From positions 1 to 64,000 of the forward strand of contig CAJKRG010000005.1 in NCBI GenBank assembly GCA_905202215.1: a stretch of DNA of 64,000 nucleotides, in the 5' to 3' direction. This DNA is from an uncultured Porphyromonadaceae bacterium. GTDB lineage: Bacteria; Bacteroidota; Bacteroidia; Bacteroidales; Muribaculaceae. The notes beneath the pieces were generated by a model that was not told where the DNA came from, searched no databases, and was given only the letters and a program-made list of their open reading frames with translations. A program made the translations under genes and the position numbers. Of this stretch, positions 1-8,444 are shown piece after piece; position 1 is the first letter of the stretch, and each line of letters starts with the position of its first letter.

Positions 1-16
1 GTCTGGTTTCATTTTG

Positions 17-24
17 CAAAGATA
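17..24 (-). promoter_or_regulatory. Leftward -7 promoter box near the window edge
   Basis: CAAAGATA on the plus strand reads TATCTTTG on the minus strand, a perfect match to the Bacteroidetes TAnnTTTG -7 box. It would drive a gene lying left of the window. No clear -33 TTG is seen at the right distance, so the assignment rests on the -7 box alone. Confidence 0.35.
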
Positions 25-103
25 ACACTATACTCCGACATATCCCCACCCACCGAGAAAATCCGCTGACCCCAAATTACTGGGACTATTCATTCTGTCC
101 GCT

Positions 104-1564
104 TTGACGCCACTGCTGTCTTACTCGGCATTTGCCTCCGAAACAAAGGAATGGCCCGCTTCCATGGCAAGCGGCACACTGCCGGTCATATACATCGATA
201 CCGAAAACAATACGCCGATCATCGATAAAGAAACCAAGATTCCGGCAGATCTGTTTATGACCGTACCGCCCCAATGCGCTTTCGAAGCGTTAGGGACTTC
301 GGAAGAGCCTGTAAAATTAGAGATAAAAGGCCGAGGCAACAGCTCATGGAGCAATTCGCCCAAAAAGCCCTATAAACTCAAATTCGAGAAAAAGACGGCC
401 ATCGCCGGCATGCCGAAAAACAAGCATTATGCCCTTCTTTCATGCCATCTGGGTTACATCGAATGGATTTCCTATATGGCCGGACTCGAATTATCGCGCA
501 TGGCGGGAAATGCATGGACACCGACTATGGAACCGGTCGAATTAGTACTTAACGGCAGCTATGAAGGGCTTTATTTCCTGACCGAGACAATAAAGATCGA
601 TAATAACAGAGTCGATATATTCGAGCAGGAAGACCTTTGCGAAGATCCCGGACTTATAGCCGGAGGCTGGCTCGTAGAGATTGACAACTACGACGATCCC
701 GCACAAATCGTTATTGAAGAATTCCCGGGGCAGGACCTGCGCATAACATATCATACGCCCGAAGAGCTGTCAGAAATTCAGCACCGGTGGCTCATAGACG
801 AATTTACCACCTTGAACACAGCCATATATGCCAATGACGACTCACACAACAGCTGGACAGATTATATCGATGCCGCTTCAGTAGCCCGATATTTCATCGT
901 AAGAGAAATCCTGCATGACACCGATGGCTACAATGGCAGTTTCTATCTCCACAAAGATCTCGCACCCGGTTCAAAGTGGATATTCGGCCCGATGTGGGAT
1001 TTGGCGAGCGACATCAAAAAGGACTGGATCATGAACGATCATCCCGATTACTCACAGGTACACTGGATAGAAGCCTTGAGCAAAACAGACGCTTTCAAAG
1101 CTGCCGTTTCCCAACTGTGGGAAGCAATGTATGACAAGCTCGACGGCATATACGACTATATAGATGAGATCGCCGCAAAATGTGCCAAAGCGGATCTGGC
1201 CAACGAGAAGCGCTGGGAGAGGGAGGGCGATACATACTCAAAGGCCGGTGCACAGAAAGATATATTGAAGCACAACATCTCCTGGATCAAAAATCATATA
1301 TACGACCTAAGCGGTATCGACCGGATCACTGACGGCATCAGCGAACAACCGATCAGAATATACGGCAATTCAATAGAATTCGGCATGGATATTGTATCAT
1401 ATACCATTACCGACATCTCCGGCAAGACCTGCATGGCAGGCTCTGACAGCACCATTATAGACATATCGGCACTGAACACAGGTCTATATATCCTTAGGTG
1501 CGTGGATAAATCCGGAAACAGCTACTCCAAAAAAATAATCAACGCGAGGAGCTGTGCTCTTTGA
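104..1564 (+). CDS. CotH-family secreted protein with T9SS-like C-terminal domain; 5' end possibly broken
   Basis: CotH-like protein kinase fold. The CotH signature region is seen around residue 77 (RGNSSWS) and 294-299 (FGPMWD, the conserved G-P-x-W-D core). The last 75 residues form a Por/T9SS-type sorting domain (ITDISGK then GLYILR), so the product is probably secreted and surface-attached. The only start in the open frame is TTG at 104, but it falls inside an obvious signal peptide: the same frame read upstream from about 74 gives K-LLGLFILSALTPLLSYSAFA, with no ATG or GTG before the in-frame TAA at 23. Either a non-standard start is used or the start codon was lost. The 3' end overlaps the convergent fbp by 26 bp. 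Family assignment is good; substrate is unknown. Confidence 0.75.
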   Translation: MTPLLSYSAFASETKEWPASMASGTLPVIYIDTENNTPIIDKETKIPADLFMTVPPQCAFEALGTSEEPVKLEIKGRGNSSWSNSPKKPYKLKFEKKTAIAGMPKNKHYALLSCHLGYIEWISYMAGLELSRMAGNAWTPTMEPVELVLNGSYEGLYFLTETIKIDNNRVDIFEQEDLCEDPGLIAGGWLVEIDNYDDPAQIVIEEFPGQDLRITYHTPEELSEIQHRWLIDEFTTLNTAIYANDDSHNSWTDYIDAASVARYFIVREILHDTDGYNGSFYLHKDLAPGSKWIFGPMWDLASDIKKDWIMNDHPDYSQVHWIEALSKTDAFKAAVSQLWEAMYDKLDGIYDYIDEIAAKCAKADLANEKRWEREGDTYSKAGAQKDILKHNISWIKNHIYDLSGIDRITDGISEQPIRIYGNSIEFGMDIVSYTITDISGKTCMAGSDSTIIDISALNTGLYILRCVDKSGNSYSKKIINARSCAL

Positions 1565-3542
1565 TGAGGCCGTGGCGGAAGGCTACGAGCAGTTCCATCA
1601 GTTCGTTGATCTGCGACTGGAGCTCCTGCCCTTTGTCGGTGTCGCGCACACGCATGCGGCGCTGACTCAGCTCCACGATCTGCGTGGTGCTGACGATGTC
1701 GGTGCCGTTGAGCACGGCGTCCTCGGCCGACGTAAAGGGTTCGTGCTGCACGAGCTGGAATCCGCGGCTATGGAATACGAGCGTATAGCCCGCTATGCCC
1801 GTTGTCTTGTGATATGCCTTCGAAAAACCTCCGTCTATCACCATAAGCTTTCCGTTGGCCTTTAGCGGCGACTCGCCCTTGCCGGTCTTCACCGGCACAT
1901 GGCCGTTTATGATATGCCTGTGCGGCCCCTCGACACCGAAAGCATCGAGAATGCGGTCTACAACGGCCTCGTCGTTGCGCAGACGGTAGTAATAGCCTTT
2001 CTCCTCGCGATGCGTCTCCGGATCGGTGAGGAAATAGCGCTCGAAAGTAGCCATCTTGCTTTTGTCGAACAGAAGCGAGTCGGGACCGCACCACAGATAC
2101 CAGTAATAATCAATGGCATACCGTCGCTCGTCGTCGGGAGTATCATCGTTGAAAGCCTCGCGCATCAGCAGTCCGGTGCGTGTGAACAGTTCTCGGCCGC
2201 TATAACGCTGCCCGAGAAGTTCCACCTCTTTCAGAGTGCCGTCGGCATTGAGCGGCACCGAGGCGTGGAAGAGCAGGTTGTTGTTATAGATACCGTAGAG
2301 ACAGCCGCTCGACAGCAGACAGTTCACATGCTTGCGCAGCCGCGTGCTCATGTGGAACGAATGCATCAGCTTGTCGACCAGTTCCTGTTCTTCGGGCGTC
2401 AGGGTATAAGGATCGGCCGGGTCAAGTGTCGGTAAAAAAGAATCCTTCATCTCATACTCCCTGCCGTCGAGAGTCATCACGCCGCGGGTCGTGTCGATGT
2501 GCTCGAGAAGCCGGCGGTCGTCCATCTTCCATTCCGGATGCCGCCCAATCATGGCACCTTCGAGCTTGAACTGCACTATGCTGATAGCCTTATGCATGCG
2601 GGCAAGCAGGCGCATTGTCTTCTCGTTATACTGCGATTCGTCGCCCTCATCGACCTTCGGACCGAAATCGCGGCAAGGATCGTCGCCGTAGGTCTCCATG
2701 GCGAAAGTGGCGAGCGGCACAAGGTTTATGCCGTAGCCGTCCTCGAGGGTCGCCATATTGCCGTAGCGCAGCGAAAGACGCAGCACATTGGCCATGCAGC
2801 AGGCATTGCCGGCGCATGCCCCCATCCACAGGGCATCGTGATTGCCCCACTGTATGTCGAAAGGCCCGTAATTGCACAGCATATTCATGATCAGATGTGC
2901 GCCCGGGCCGCGGTCGTATACGTCGCCGAGTATATGAAGCTGGTCGATGCTCAGTTTCTGGATCACGTTGCATATCGCCACTATGAACGCGTCGGCCTGC
3001 CCCGTGGTGATGATAGTGTCTATGATACGGTTGAAATAATCCTGTTTGTTGTCGTCGGAGGGCGACTCGTGAAGAAGCTCCTCGATGATATAGGCATACT
3101 CCTGCGGCAAAGTCTTGCGCACTTTCGAACGCGTGTATTTCGACGACACCGAGCGGCAGACGGTCGTGAGCTGATTGAGCGTCACACGATAGAAATCGGC
3201 CAGCGACGATTCCTCGCTCTTGATAAGTTCGAGTTTCCGCTCGGGATAATATATGAGCGAACACAGACGACGGATTTCCGATTCGCGGAGCGCGTTGCCG
3301 AATGCCTCGGTCACCTTGCGACGTATATTGCCCGAGGCATTCCGCAGTATATGATGGAAGGCCTCGTATTCGCCGTGCAGATCGGCCACGAAATGCTCCG
3401 TCCCCTTGGGAAGACTTAGGATAGCCTCAAGGTTCATTATTTCGGAACTGGCGGCCGATACATTCGGAAATGTCTGGGCAAGAAGCTCGAGGACACGGCG
3501 GTCGGCCTCTATATTGCGTATTTCACATGGATTTGCGGACAT
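1539..3542 (-). CDS. fbp: Class III fructose-1,6-bisphosphatase
   Basis: Hydrolyses fructose-1,6-bisphosphate to fructose-6-phosphate in cytoplasmic gluconeogenesis. At 667 residues it matches the large Firmicutes/Bacteroidetes class III enzymes. Metallophosphoesterase motifs are visible in order: DLH at residues 54-56, GDVYDRG and WGNHD. The start at 3542 (MSANPCEIRN) is preferred over an upstream extension to 3653 because a -7 box at 3564-3571 lies between the two and the extension would run through promoter sequence. The 3' end overlaps the convergent CotH gene by 26 bp. Single-gene unit, divergent from the cobalamin locus. Confidence 0.93.
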   Translation of the reverse strand: MSANPCEIRNIEADRRVLELLAQTFPNVSAASSEIMNLEAILSLPKGTEHFVADLHGEYEAFHHILRNASGNIRRKVTEAFGNALRESEIRRLCSLIYYPERKLELIKSEESSLADFYRVTLNQLTTVCRSVSSKYTRSKVRKTLPQEYAYIIEELLHESPSDDNKQDYFNRIIDTIITTGQADAFIVAICNVIQKLSIDQLHILGDVYDRGPGAHLIMNMLCNYGPFDIQWGNHDALWMGACAGNACCMANVLRLSLRYGNMATLEDGYGINLVPLATFAMETYGDDPCRDFGPKVDEGDESQYNEKTMRLLARMHKAISIVQFKLEGAMIGRHPEWKMDDRRLLEHIDTTRGVMTLDGREYEMKDSFLPTLDPADPYTLTPEEQELVDKLMHSFHMSTRLRKHVNCLLSSGCLYGIYNNNLLFHASVPLNADGTLKEVELLGQRYSGRELFTRTGLLMREAFNDDTPDDERRYAIDYYWYLWCGPDSLLFDKSKMATFERYFLTDPETHREEKGYYYRLRNDEAVVDRILDAFGVEGPHRHIINGHVPVKTGKGESPLKANGKLMVIDGGFSKAYHKTTGIAGYTLVFHSRGFQLVQHEPFTSAEDAVLNGTDIVSTTQIVELSQRRMRVRDTDKGQELQSQINELMELLVAFRHGLIKEHSSSR

Positions 3543-3563
3543 AGATGTAGCTGTTTTGAACTG

Positions 3564-3571
3564 CAAAGATA
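3564..3571 (-). promoter_or_regulatory. fbp promoter -7 box
   Basis: Minus strand TATCTTTG, a perfect TAnnTTTG match, about 22 bp before the chosen fbp start codon. A good -33 element is not obvious. It lies back to back with the cobalamin riboswitch promoter on the plus strand. Confidence 0.6.
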
Positions 3572-3588
3572 ATATTTTTCCTATATTG

Positions 3589-3620
3589 TTTGCTGCATTG
3601 GCGCAAACTCCGTACATTTG
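3589..3620 (+). promoter_or_regulatory. Promoter of the cobalamin riboswitch transcript
   Basis: TTTG at 3589-3592 (-33), a 20-bp spacer, then TACATTTG at 3613-3620 (-7, TAnnTTTG). The inferred start of transcription falls within about 5-10 bp of the first base of the riboswitch aptamer, which supports both calls. Confidence 0.7.
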
Positions 3621-3629
3621 CAGTGGAAA

Positions 3630-3804
3630 ACGGTGCTCGCGTCTGTCTCTCACACAGGCGTGTGCTTAAAAGGGAATCGGGTGAAAATCCCGGACAGTCC
3701 CGCTGCTGTAAGTTCCGCAATGGCCGTCGGCACATGCCACTCGGATAGATTTTTTACCGGGGAAGGCGCCGCACAAGGCCGGAACAAGTCAGAAGACCTG
3801 CCGT
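3630..3804 (+). promoter_or_regulatory. Cobalamin (AdoCbl) riboswitch aptamer
   Basis: All hallmarks of the cobalamin aptamer are in order: CGGTGCT near 3631, AAAAGGGAA at about 3668-3675, GGTGAAAATCC, CAGTCCCGC then CTGTAAG (B12-box region, 3695-3712), GCCACTC at 3736-3742, and AGAAGACCTGCC at 3791-3802. The terminal stem can form from ACGG (3630-3633) and CCGT (3801-3804). It sits about 160 nt before the TonB receptor start, so the downstream uptake genes should be repressed when cobalamin is plentiful. Whether the platform hides the ribosome site or terminates transcription is not clear; no strong terminator is seen between 3805 and 3964. Confidence 0.93.
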
Positions 3805-3964
3805 AGACCCCATCTGTCGAAAAAGCTTGCGAGGACGAGCGTCGGACAGCAGACGAGGCCACTCCCGCCGGAGTATTTCACGTGCCTCATGCGCATATCA
3901 CCGACATTTTTCCTTTACGGGCTCCCCGGCAGACGGTCGTTATAACCGTTCTTGCAAAGGAAAA

Positions 3965-5950
3965 ATGAAAAAAGCGCTTTTAACAGCACTAATAGCCATA
4001 ATATCACTCAGTTCGACGGCCGAAGAGACCGCCGACACCATTTCGTTGTCAGAAGTGACCGTACAAGGCCGCAAGGCAACGCGCCAGACCATACCCGTAC
4101 AGACTCTCAGCGGCGAAGAAATGCGCCGCCTAAACAGCAACAGCGTCGCCGACGCACTCCGCTATTTCGCCGGAGTACAGGTGAAAGACTACGGCGGCGT
4201 AGGCGGCATCAAGACCGTCAACATACGCTCGATGGGTACCAACCATACCGGCGTGGTCTACGACGGCGTAGCTCTGGGCAACGCACAGAACGGCCAGATA
4301 GACCTCGGTCAGTTCTCGCTCGACAATGTGGAGGCCCTTTCGCTGCACAACGGGCAGCGGAGCGCGCTTCTCCAGCCGGCCCGCGACTTCGGCAGCGCCG
4401 CCACCGTATATATGCGCACACGCACACCACAGTTCGCCGAGGGCGAGACATACCATGCCCGCGGCACGGTGCGCTTCGGATCGTTCGACCTGCTCAACCC
4501 GTCGGCTCTCGTGGAAGTGCGTCTGTCGCCAAAGGTAAGCGCCTCGCTGAGCGCCGAATACCTCACATCCACAGGCAAATATAAATTCCGCTACCGCCGT
4601 GTCAATCCCGCCGGAGAAATAGCCTACGATACTACCGCCGTGCGTCAGAACGGCGACATCAACGCCCTGCGCACAGAGCTGAACCTCAACGGCAATACAT
4701 CGACCGGCGACTGGCGATTCAAAGTCTACAACTACACCTCGGAGCGCGGTGTGCCGGGGGCCATCGTCAACAATGTATGGCGCCGCGGAGAGCGCATATG
4801 GGACAACAACTCGTTCGCCCAGGGCAGTTACACACACACAGCCGGACGCTGGAGCACTCTCGCAAACGCCAAATATGCCTTCTACCGCACCCACTACGTG
4901 AACAACGACGACCGTCAGGTGAAAATCGACAATCTCTACCGTCAGCGGGAGCTGTATTTCTCTACGGCCAACCTCTTCACGCTCACCGACAAATGGTGGG
5001 CGTCGGCAAGCTACGACTTCCAGTGGAATACCATGAGCGCCGATATGACAGGCTTCGCCAAGCCCGACCGATTCTCGAACCTCGTCTCGGTGGCTACGGC
5101 CCTCGACCTCGGCCGTATACGTGTGCAGGCGAGCGGTCTGATGACGTTTATCCACGACAGACTCCGCGACCAGAAATCACCGGCCGACAAACACGTCTTT
5201 ACTCCGGCGGTCTATGTGTCCGGATATCCTCTGCGGGAAAGCTGGCTGAGTCTCAGGGCATTCTACAAGAAATCATTCCGTATGCCGACATTCAACGACC
5301 TGTACTACGCAGACATGGGCAACTCGAAACTGGCGCCCGAACATGTCACCCAGTACAATGTCGGAGCACAGCTCGCCTTCACACCCTCGCATATTGTCAG
5401 CGCCATCAACCTGAGCGTGGATGCATACTACAACAAAGTGAAGGACAAGATTGTAGCCTATCCAAAAGGACAGCAGTTCCGCTGGACAATGCTCAATCTC
5501 GGCGTTGTCGACATAAAGGGAGTCGATGTGACGGCATCGGTCACCGTAGTACCCGTCGATCGTCTCGAACTCACATTCCGCGGCCAGTATACCTATCAGA
5601 AAGCTATCGACGTGACAAATCCAGCCGATAACTACTACCGCCATCAGATACCCTACATTCCTCACCACTCGGGTTCGGCGGTGCTCAACGCCGCATGGCG
5701 CGGATGGGGCCTCAACTACAGCTATATCTATGTAGGCGAGCGCTATAACCAGCAGGAAAACATACGCTATAACTACACGCAGCCCTGGTATACGAGCGAC
5801 ATCTCCATAAGCCGCGACTTCCGCTTCGGAAACGTCAGGGCCCGCGCCATGGCCGAAATCAACAATCTCCTCAACCAGGACTATGACGTGATCATAAACT
5901 ACCCCATGCCCAAACGCAACTACCGCTTCACGCTCACAGTCGAAATCTGA
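3965..5950 (+). CDS. btuB: TonB-dependent cobalamin receptor, BtuB-like
   Basis: Outer-membrane active importer, 661 residues. A signal peptide (MKKALLTALIAIISLSSTA) is followed directly by a Ton-box-like stretch (DTISLSEVTV), a plug domain (about 35-145: Q-x-x-SGEE, NIRSMG, VVYDGV) and a beta-barrel ending in an aromatic/charged strand (YRFTLTVEI). ATG at 3965 is chosen over the open frame from 3827 because it begins the signal peptide and has AAAGGA just upstream. Cobalamin is the inferred substrate from the riboswitch 160 nt upstream and the BtuG-like lipoprotein 4 bp downstream. No SusD partner is present, as expected for BtuB-type rather than SusC-type receptors. Confidence 0.85.
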   Translation: MKKALLTALIAIISLSSTAEETADTISLSEVTVQGRKATRQTIPVQTLSGEEMRRLNSNSVADALRYFAGVQVKDYGGVGGIKTVNIRSMGTNHTGVVYDGVALGNAQNGQIDLGQFSLDNVEALSLHNGQRSALLQPARDFGSAATVYMRTRTPQFAEGETYHARGTVRFGSFDLLNPSALVEVRLSPKVSASLSAEYLTSTGKYKFRYRRVNPAGEIAYDTTAVRQNGDINALRTELNLNGNTSTGDWRFKVYNYTSERGVPGAIVNNVWRRGERIWDNNSFAQGSYTHTAGRWSTLANAKYAFYRTHYVNNDDRQVKIDNLYRQRELYFSTANLFTLTDKWWASASYDFQWNTMSADMTGFAKPDRFSNLVSVATALDLGRIRVQASGLMTFIHDRLRDQKSPADKHVFTPAVYVSGYPLRESWLSLRAFYKKSFRMPTFNDLYYADMGNSKLAPEHVTQYNVGAQLAFTPSHIVSAINLSVDAYYNKVKDKIVAYPKGQQFRWTMLNLGVVDIKGVDVTASVTVVPVDRLELTFRGQYTYQKAIDVTNPADNYYRHQIPYIPHHSGSAVLNAAWRGWGLNYSYIYVGERYNQQENIRYNYTQPWYTSDISISRDFRFGNVRARAMAEINNLLNQDYDVIINYPMPKRNYRFTLTVEI

Positions 5951-5954
5951 CACA

Positions 5955-7103
5955 ATGTATCGAACAATCATATATATTTTTCTGCCGCTCCTGCTGGTCG
6001 CCACGAGTTGTCGCGAAGACGAACTCGTGGTGCCTACGGAGTACGACATCGTCGGCGACGAGGCTCCATCCTCGTCGGTACGCGGATTCTACCTCGTCAA
6101 CGAGGGCAACATGGGTTCGAACAAATGTACGCTCGACTACTACGACTACTTGACAGGACTATATGCCCGCAATTTCTATGCCGAACGCAACCCGTCGGTA
6201 ATCAAGGAACTGGGCGACGTTGGCAACGACATAGTCATCTACGGCTCGAAACTGTATGTGACGGTAAACTGCTCGCATAAGGTCGAGGTAATGGACGCAC
6301 GTACCGGAATCCGTATCGGCCAGATAGATATTCCGAACTGCCGCTACGTGCGATTCCATCGCGGCAAGGCATATGTAAGCTCATATGTAGGCCCGGTGAT
6401 GATAGACCCCAACGCCCCGAAAGGCGCCGTATACGAAGTCGACACCACATCGCTGGCCGTGACGCGCAAGGTCACCGTCGGCTATCAGCCCGAAGAGATG
6501 GAGTTTGTGGACGACTACATGTACGTGGCCAATTCCGGAGGTTACCGTGCGCCGAACTACGACAACACCGTCTCGGTCATCGAGATGATAGACTTCAAAC
6601 AGGTACAGCAGATTCCCGTAGGCATAAATCTCCACCGTCTGAAGAAAGACCGCTACGGCAAGCTCTGGGTGACATCGCGCGGCGACTATCAGACTCGCCC
6701 GTCGCGTCTCTATGTGCTCCAGAAAAAGCGGGGCTACAACCGCATGACTGTCACCGATACGCTCGACATAGCCTGCTCCAACATGGCTTTCCGAGGCGAC
6801 TCGCTGTTCTACTATTCGACCGAATGGAACAATTTCACACAGTCGAACACCATAACTTACGGCATTGTCGATGTGCGTACAAAAGAACGTGTATCGGACA
6901 ATTTCATCACCGACGGTACCGACAAAGACATCACCATACCCTACGGAATCGCGATTCATCCCGAAACAGGCGATATTTTCGTGACCGACGCCAAAAACTA
7001 CGTCTCATCGGGCACGCTCTACTGCTTCGACCGGCGCGGACGACGCAAATGGAGCGTCCGCACAGGCGACATTCCTGCCCATATTGCTTTTTTACCCAAA
7101 TGA
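5955..7103 (+). CDS. btuG: BtuG-like surface beta-propeller lipoprotein (DUF5074/YncE-like)
   Basis: Type II signal peptide with lipobox A-T-S-C (Cys19) followed by R-E-D-E, acidic residues of the kind that send Bacteroidetes lipoproteins to the cell surface. The 382-residue body has repeated YncE-like blades (V-x-V-M-D, S-V-I-E-M, V-T-D-A-K-N) typical of DUF5074 seven-bladed propellers. In Bacteroides, BtuG proteins of this fold cap BtuB and bind B12 extremely tightly; the same order btuB-btuG is seen here, 4 bp apart and behind a cobalamin riboswitch. The functional call is inference from fold and context. Confidence 0.8.
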   Translation: MYRTIIYIFLPLLLVATSCREDELVVPTEYDIVGDEAPSSSVRGFYLVNEGNMGSNKCTLDYYDYLTGLYARNFYAERNPSVIKELGDVGNDIVIYGSKLYVTVNCSHKVEVMDARTGIRIGQIDIPNCRYVRFHRGKAYVSSYVGPVMIDPNAPKGAVYEVDTTSLAVTRKVTVGYQPEEMEFVDDYMYVANSGGYRAPNYDNTVSVIEMIDFKQVQQIPVGINLHRLKKDRYGKLWVTSRGDYQTRPSRLYVLQKKRGYNRMTVTDTLDIACSNMAFRGDSLFYYSTEWNNFTQSNTITYGIVDVRTKERVSDNFITDGTDKDITIPYGIAIHPETGDIFVTDAKNYVSSGTLYCFDRRGRRKWSVRTGDIPAHIAFLPK

Positions 7104-7104
7104 T

Positions 7105-8310
7105 ATGCTCTCCAAATATCTGAAATATACAATTATCTGCGCGGCAGCCTTACTGCAGGGCTGCTCCGACGACATCTCGGTGGTCAGCCTCGGCCTCGAA
7201 CCGGTCTACCGCATAGCCCGCATGCAGAAACTGTCTCTGTCGCCGTCGCTTACCGGCGAGTCCTACCTCTGGACTCTCAACAATCCCGATGGCTCTAAAT
7301 ATGTGGTCTCGACAGAAAAAGACTATGTCTTTCTTGCCGCGGAAGAGGGCTGCTACTCCATGAGTTTCGACATAGTCGACCCCGCCACACCATATCACTT
7401 CGACTTCACGGTGAATGTACTTCACGAAGAGGTGGAATATAGCCCCTACATATCGCGGGTCTACGAATACCGACCCGCGCCGGGGCAGTTCGTCAACGAA
7501 ATGCCTAAATATGAAGAAGGCGACACCGAGGCCGACATGGCCCTCAAGGCCGAAGAAGCCATTTCGGGTAAAAACGATGTCCTGATATCACTCGGCGGAT
7601 ATGGCGGATACGTCACTTTCGGTTTCGATCATACCGTAGTGAACATTCCCGGCGAGCGCGACATACGAATCTGGGGCAATTGCTTCTACGAACTCCTCCA
7701 GCCAGAAAAGAAAGGCGGCTCATGCGAACCGGGAATAGTCATGGTGAGCTACGATGCCAACTGCAACGGGCTGCCCGACGATCCCTGGTATGAGCTTGCG
7801 GGAAGTGAATACGGTTCACCGGCCACTCGTCACAACTATTCCATAGCATATTCGCGCCCCGATCCGGACCGCACACCCGAGCCCAGCCCCGACGGCATGA
7901 TGACCGACATGCGCTACATAGCATGGTCAGACTCCGAGGGCGCTTCCGGATACATGCCGAAAAATGCCTTTCATGCGCAGGACTACTATCCGAAATGGAT
8001 CTCCGACGACCAACTGTGGTTCACAGGCACACTTCTGGCTCCCAATGCCGTCGACCTGTCGGGTAACGGAAGCTACTACGTGCTCTACAGTTATGCCTGG
8101 GGCTATGTAGACAACCACCCCAATGAGGAAATCGAGCTGAACTCGTTCGATATCTCATGGGCCGTGGACACCGACGGACACCATGTCGATCTGCCTGGCG
8201 CCGATTTCGTGCGGGTCTATACAGGCGTCAACCAGTATTGTGGCTGGATCGGCGAAACATCGACCGAACTATGCCGTGCGCAAGACCTCCATATACCTGA
8301 TAATATGTAA
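7105..8310 (+). CDS. Surface lipoprotein of the cobalamin locus, function unknown
   Basis: 401 residues starting at ATG 7105, one base after the btuG stop; a longer in-frame start at 7084 would overlap btuG and spoil the signal peptide. Lipobox L-Q-G-C (Cys20) followed by S-D-D, a likely surface-export signal. The N-terminal 110 residues look like a PKD/Ig-like beta-sandwich (YLWTLNNPDGS, VSTEKDYVFLA, FTVNVLHEE). The rest resembles Bacteroidetes cell-surface proteins with a D-x-N-x-N-G-L-P-D-D-P-W-Y-E-L-A segment, which could bind calcium. Probably helps capture or retain cobamides, but only the position says so. Confidence 0.75.
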   Translation: MLSKYLKYTIICAAALLQGCSDDISVVSLGLEPVYRIARMQKLSLSPSLTGESYLWTLNNPDGSKYVVSTEKDYVFLAAEEGCYSMSFDIVDPATPYHFDFTVNVLHEEVEYSPYISRVYEYRPAPGQFVNEMPKYEEGDTEADMALKAEEAISGKNDVLISLGGYGGYVTFGFDHTVVNIPGERDIRIWGNCFYELLQPEKKGGSCEPGIVMVSYDANCNGLPDDPWYELAGSEYGSPATRHNYSIAYSRPDPDRTPEPSPDGMMTDMRYIAWSDSEGASGYMPKNAFHAQDYYPKWISDDQLWFTGTLLAPNAVDLSGNGSYYVLYSYAWGYVDNHPNEEIELNSFDISWAVDTDGHHVDLPGADFVRVYTGVNQYCGWIGETSTELCRAQDLHIPDNM

Positions 8311-8370
8311 ACTTAAGAACTATACAACCGCATAGGCAACCCTCACGGGCACAAGACACTACGCCGGCCT

Positions 8371-8397
8371 GCAGACGGCTGTGTCATATGTCCGGCG
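8371..8397 (+). terminator. Possible hairpin between the lipoprotein and BspA-type genes
   Basis: CGCCGG near 8371 can pair with CCGGCG near 8392 in the 134-bp gap before the next gene. There is no clean U-tract, so it may trim or attenuate read-through rather than stop it. Low confidence. Confidence 0.25.
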
Positions 8398-8444
8398 GCT
8401 CTTGTCATGCACTTTTCAAAGATAACACACCAACATTTCACAAC

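Noticed and set aside
8417..8424. Minus-strand TATCTTTG box just before the LRR gene, as an antisense promoter
   Set aside because: It has no -33 element at the right distance and no gene or hairpin that would define an antisense transcript; chance occurrence is likely in this organism.
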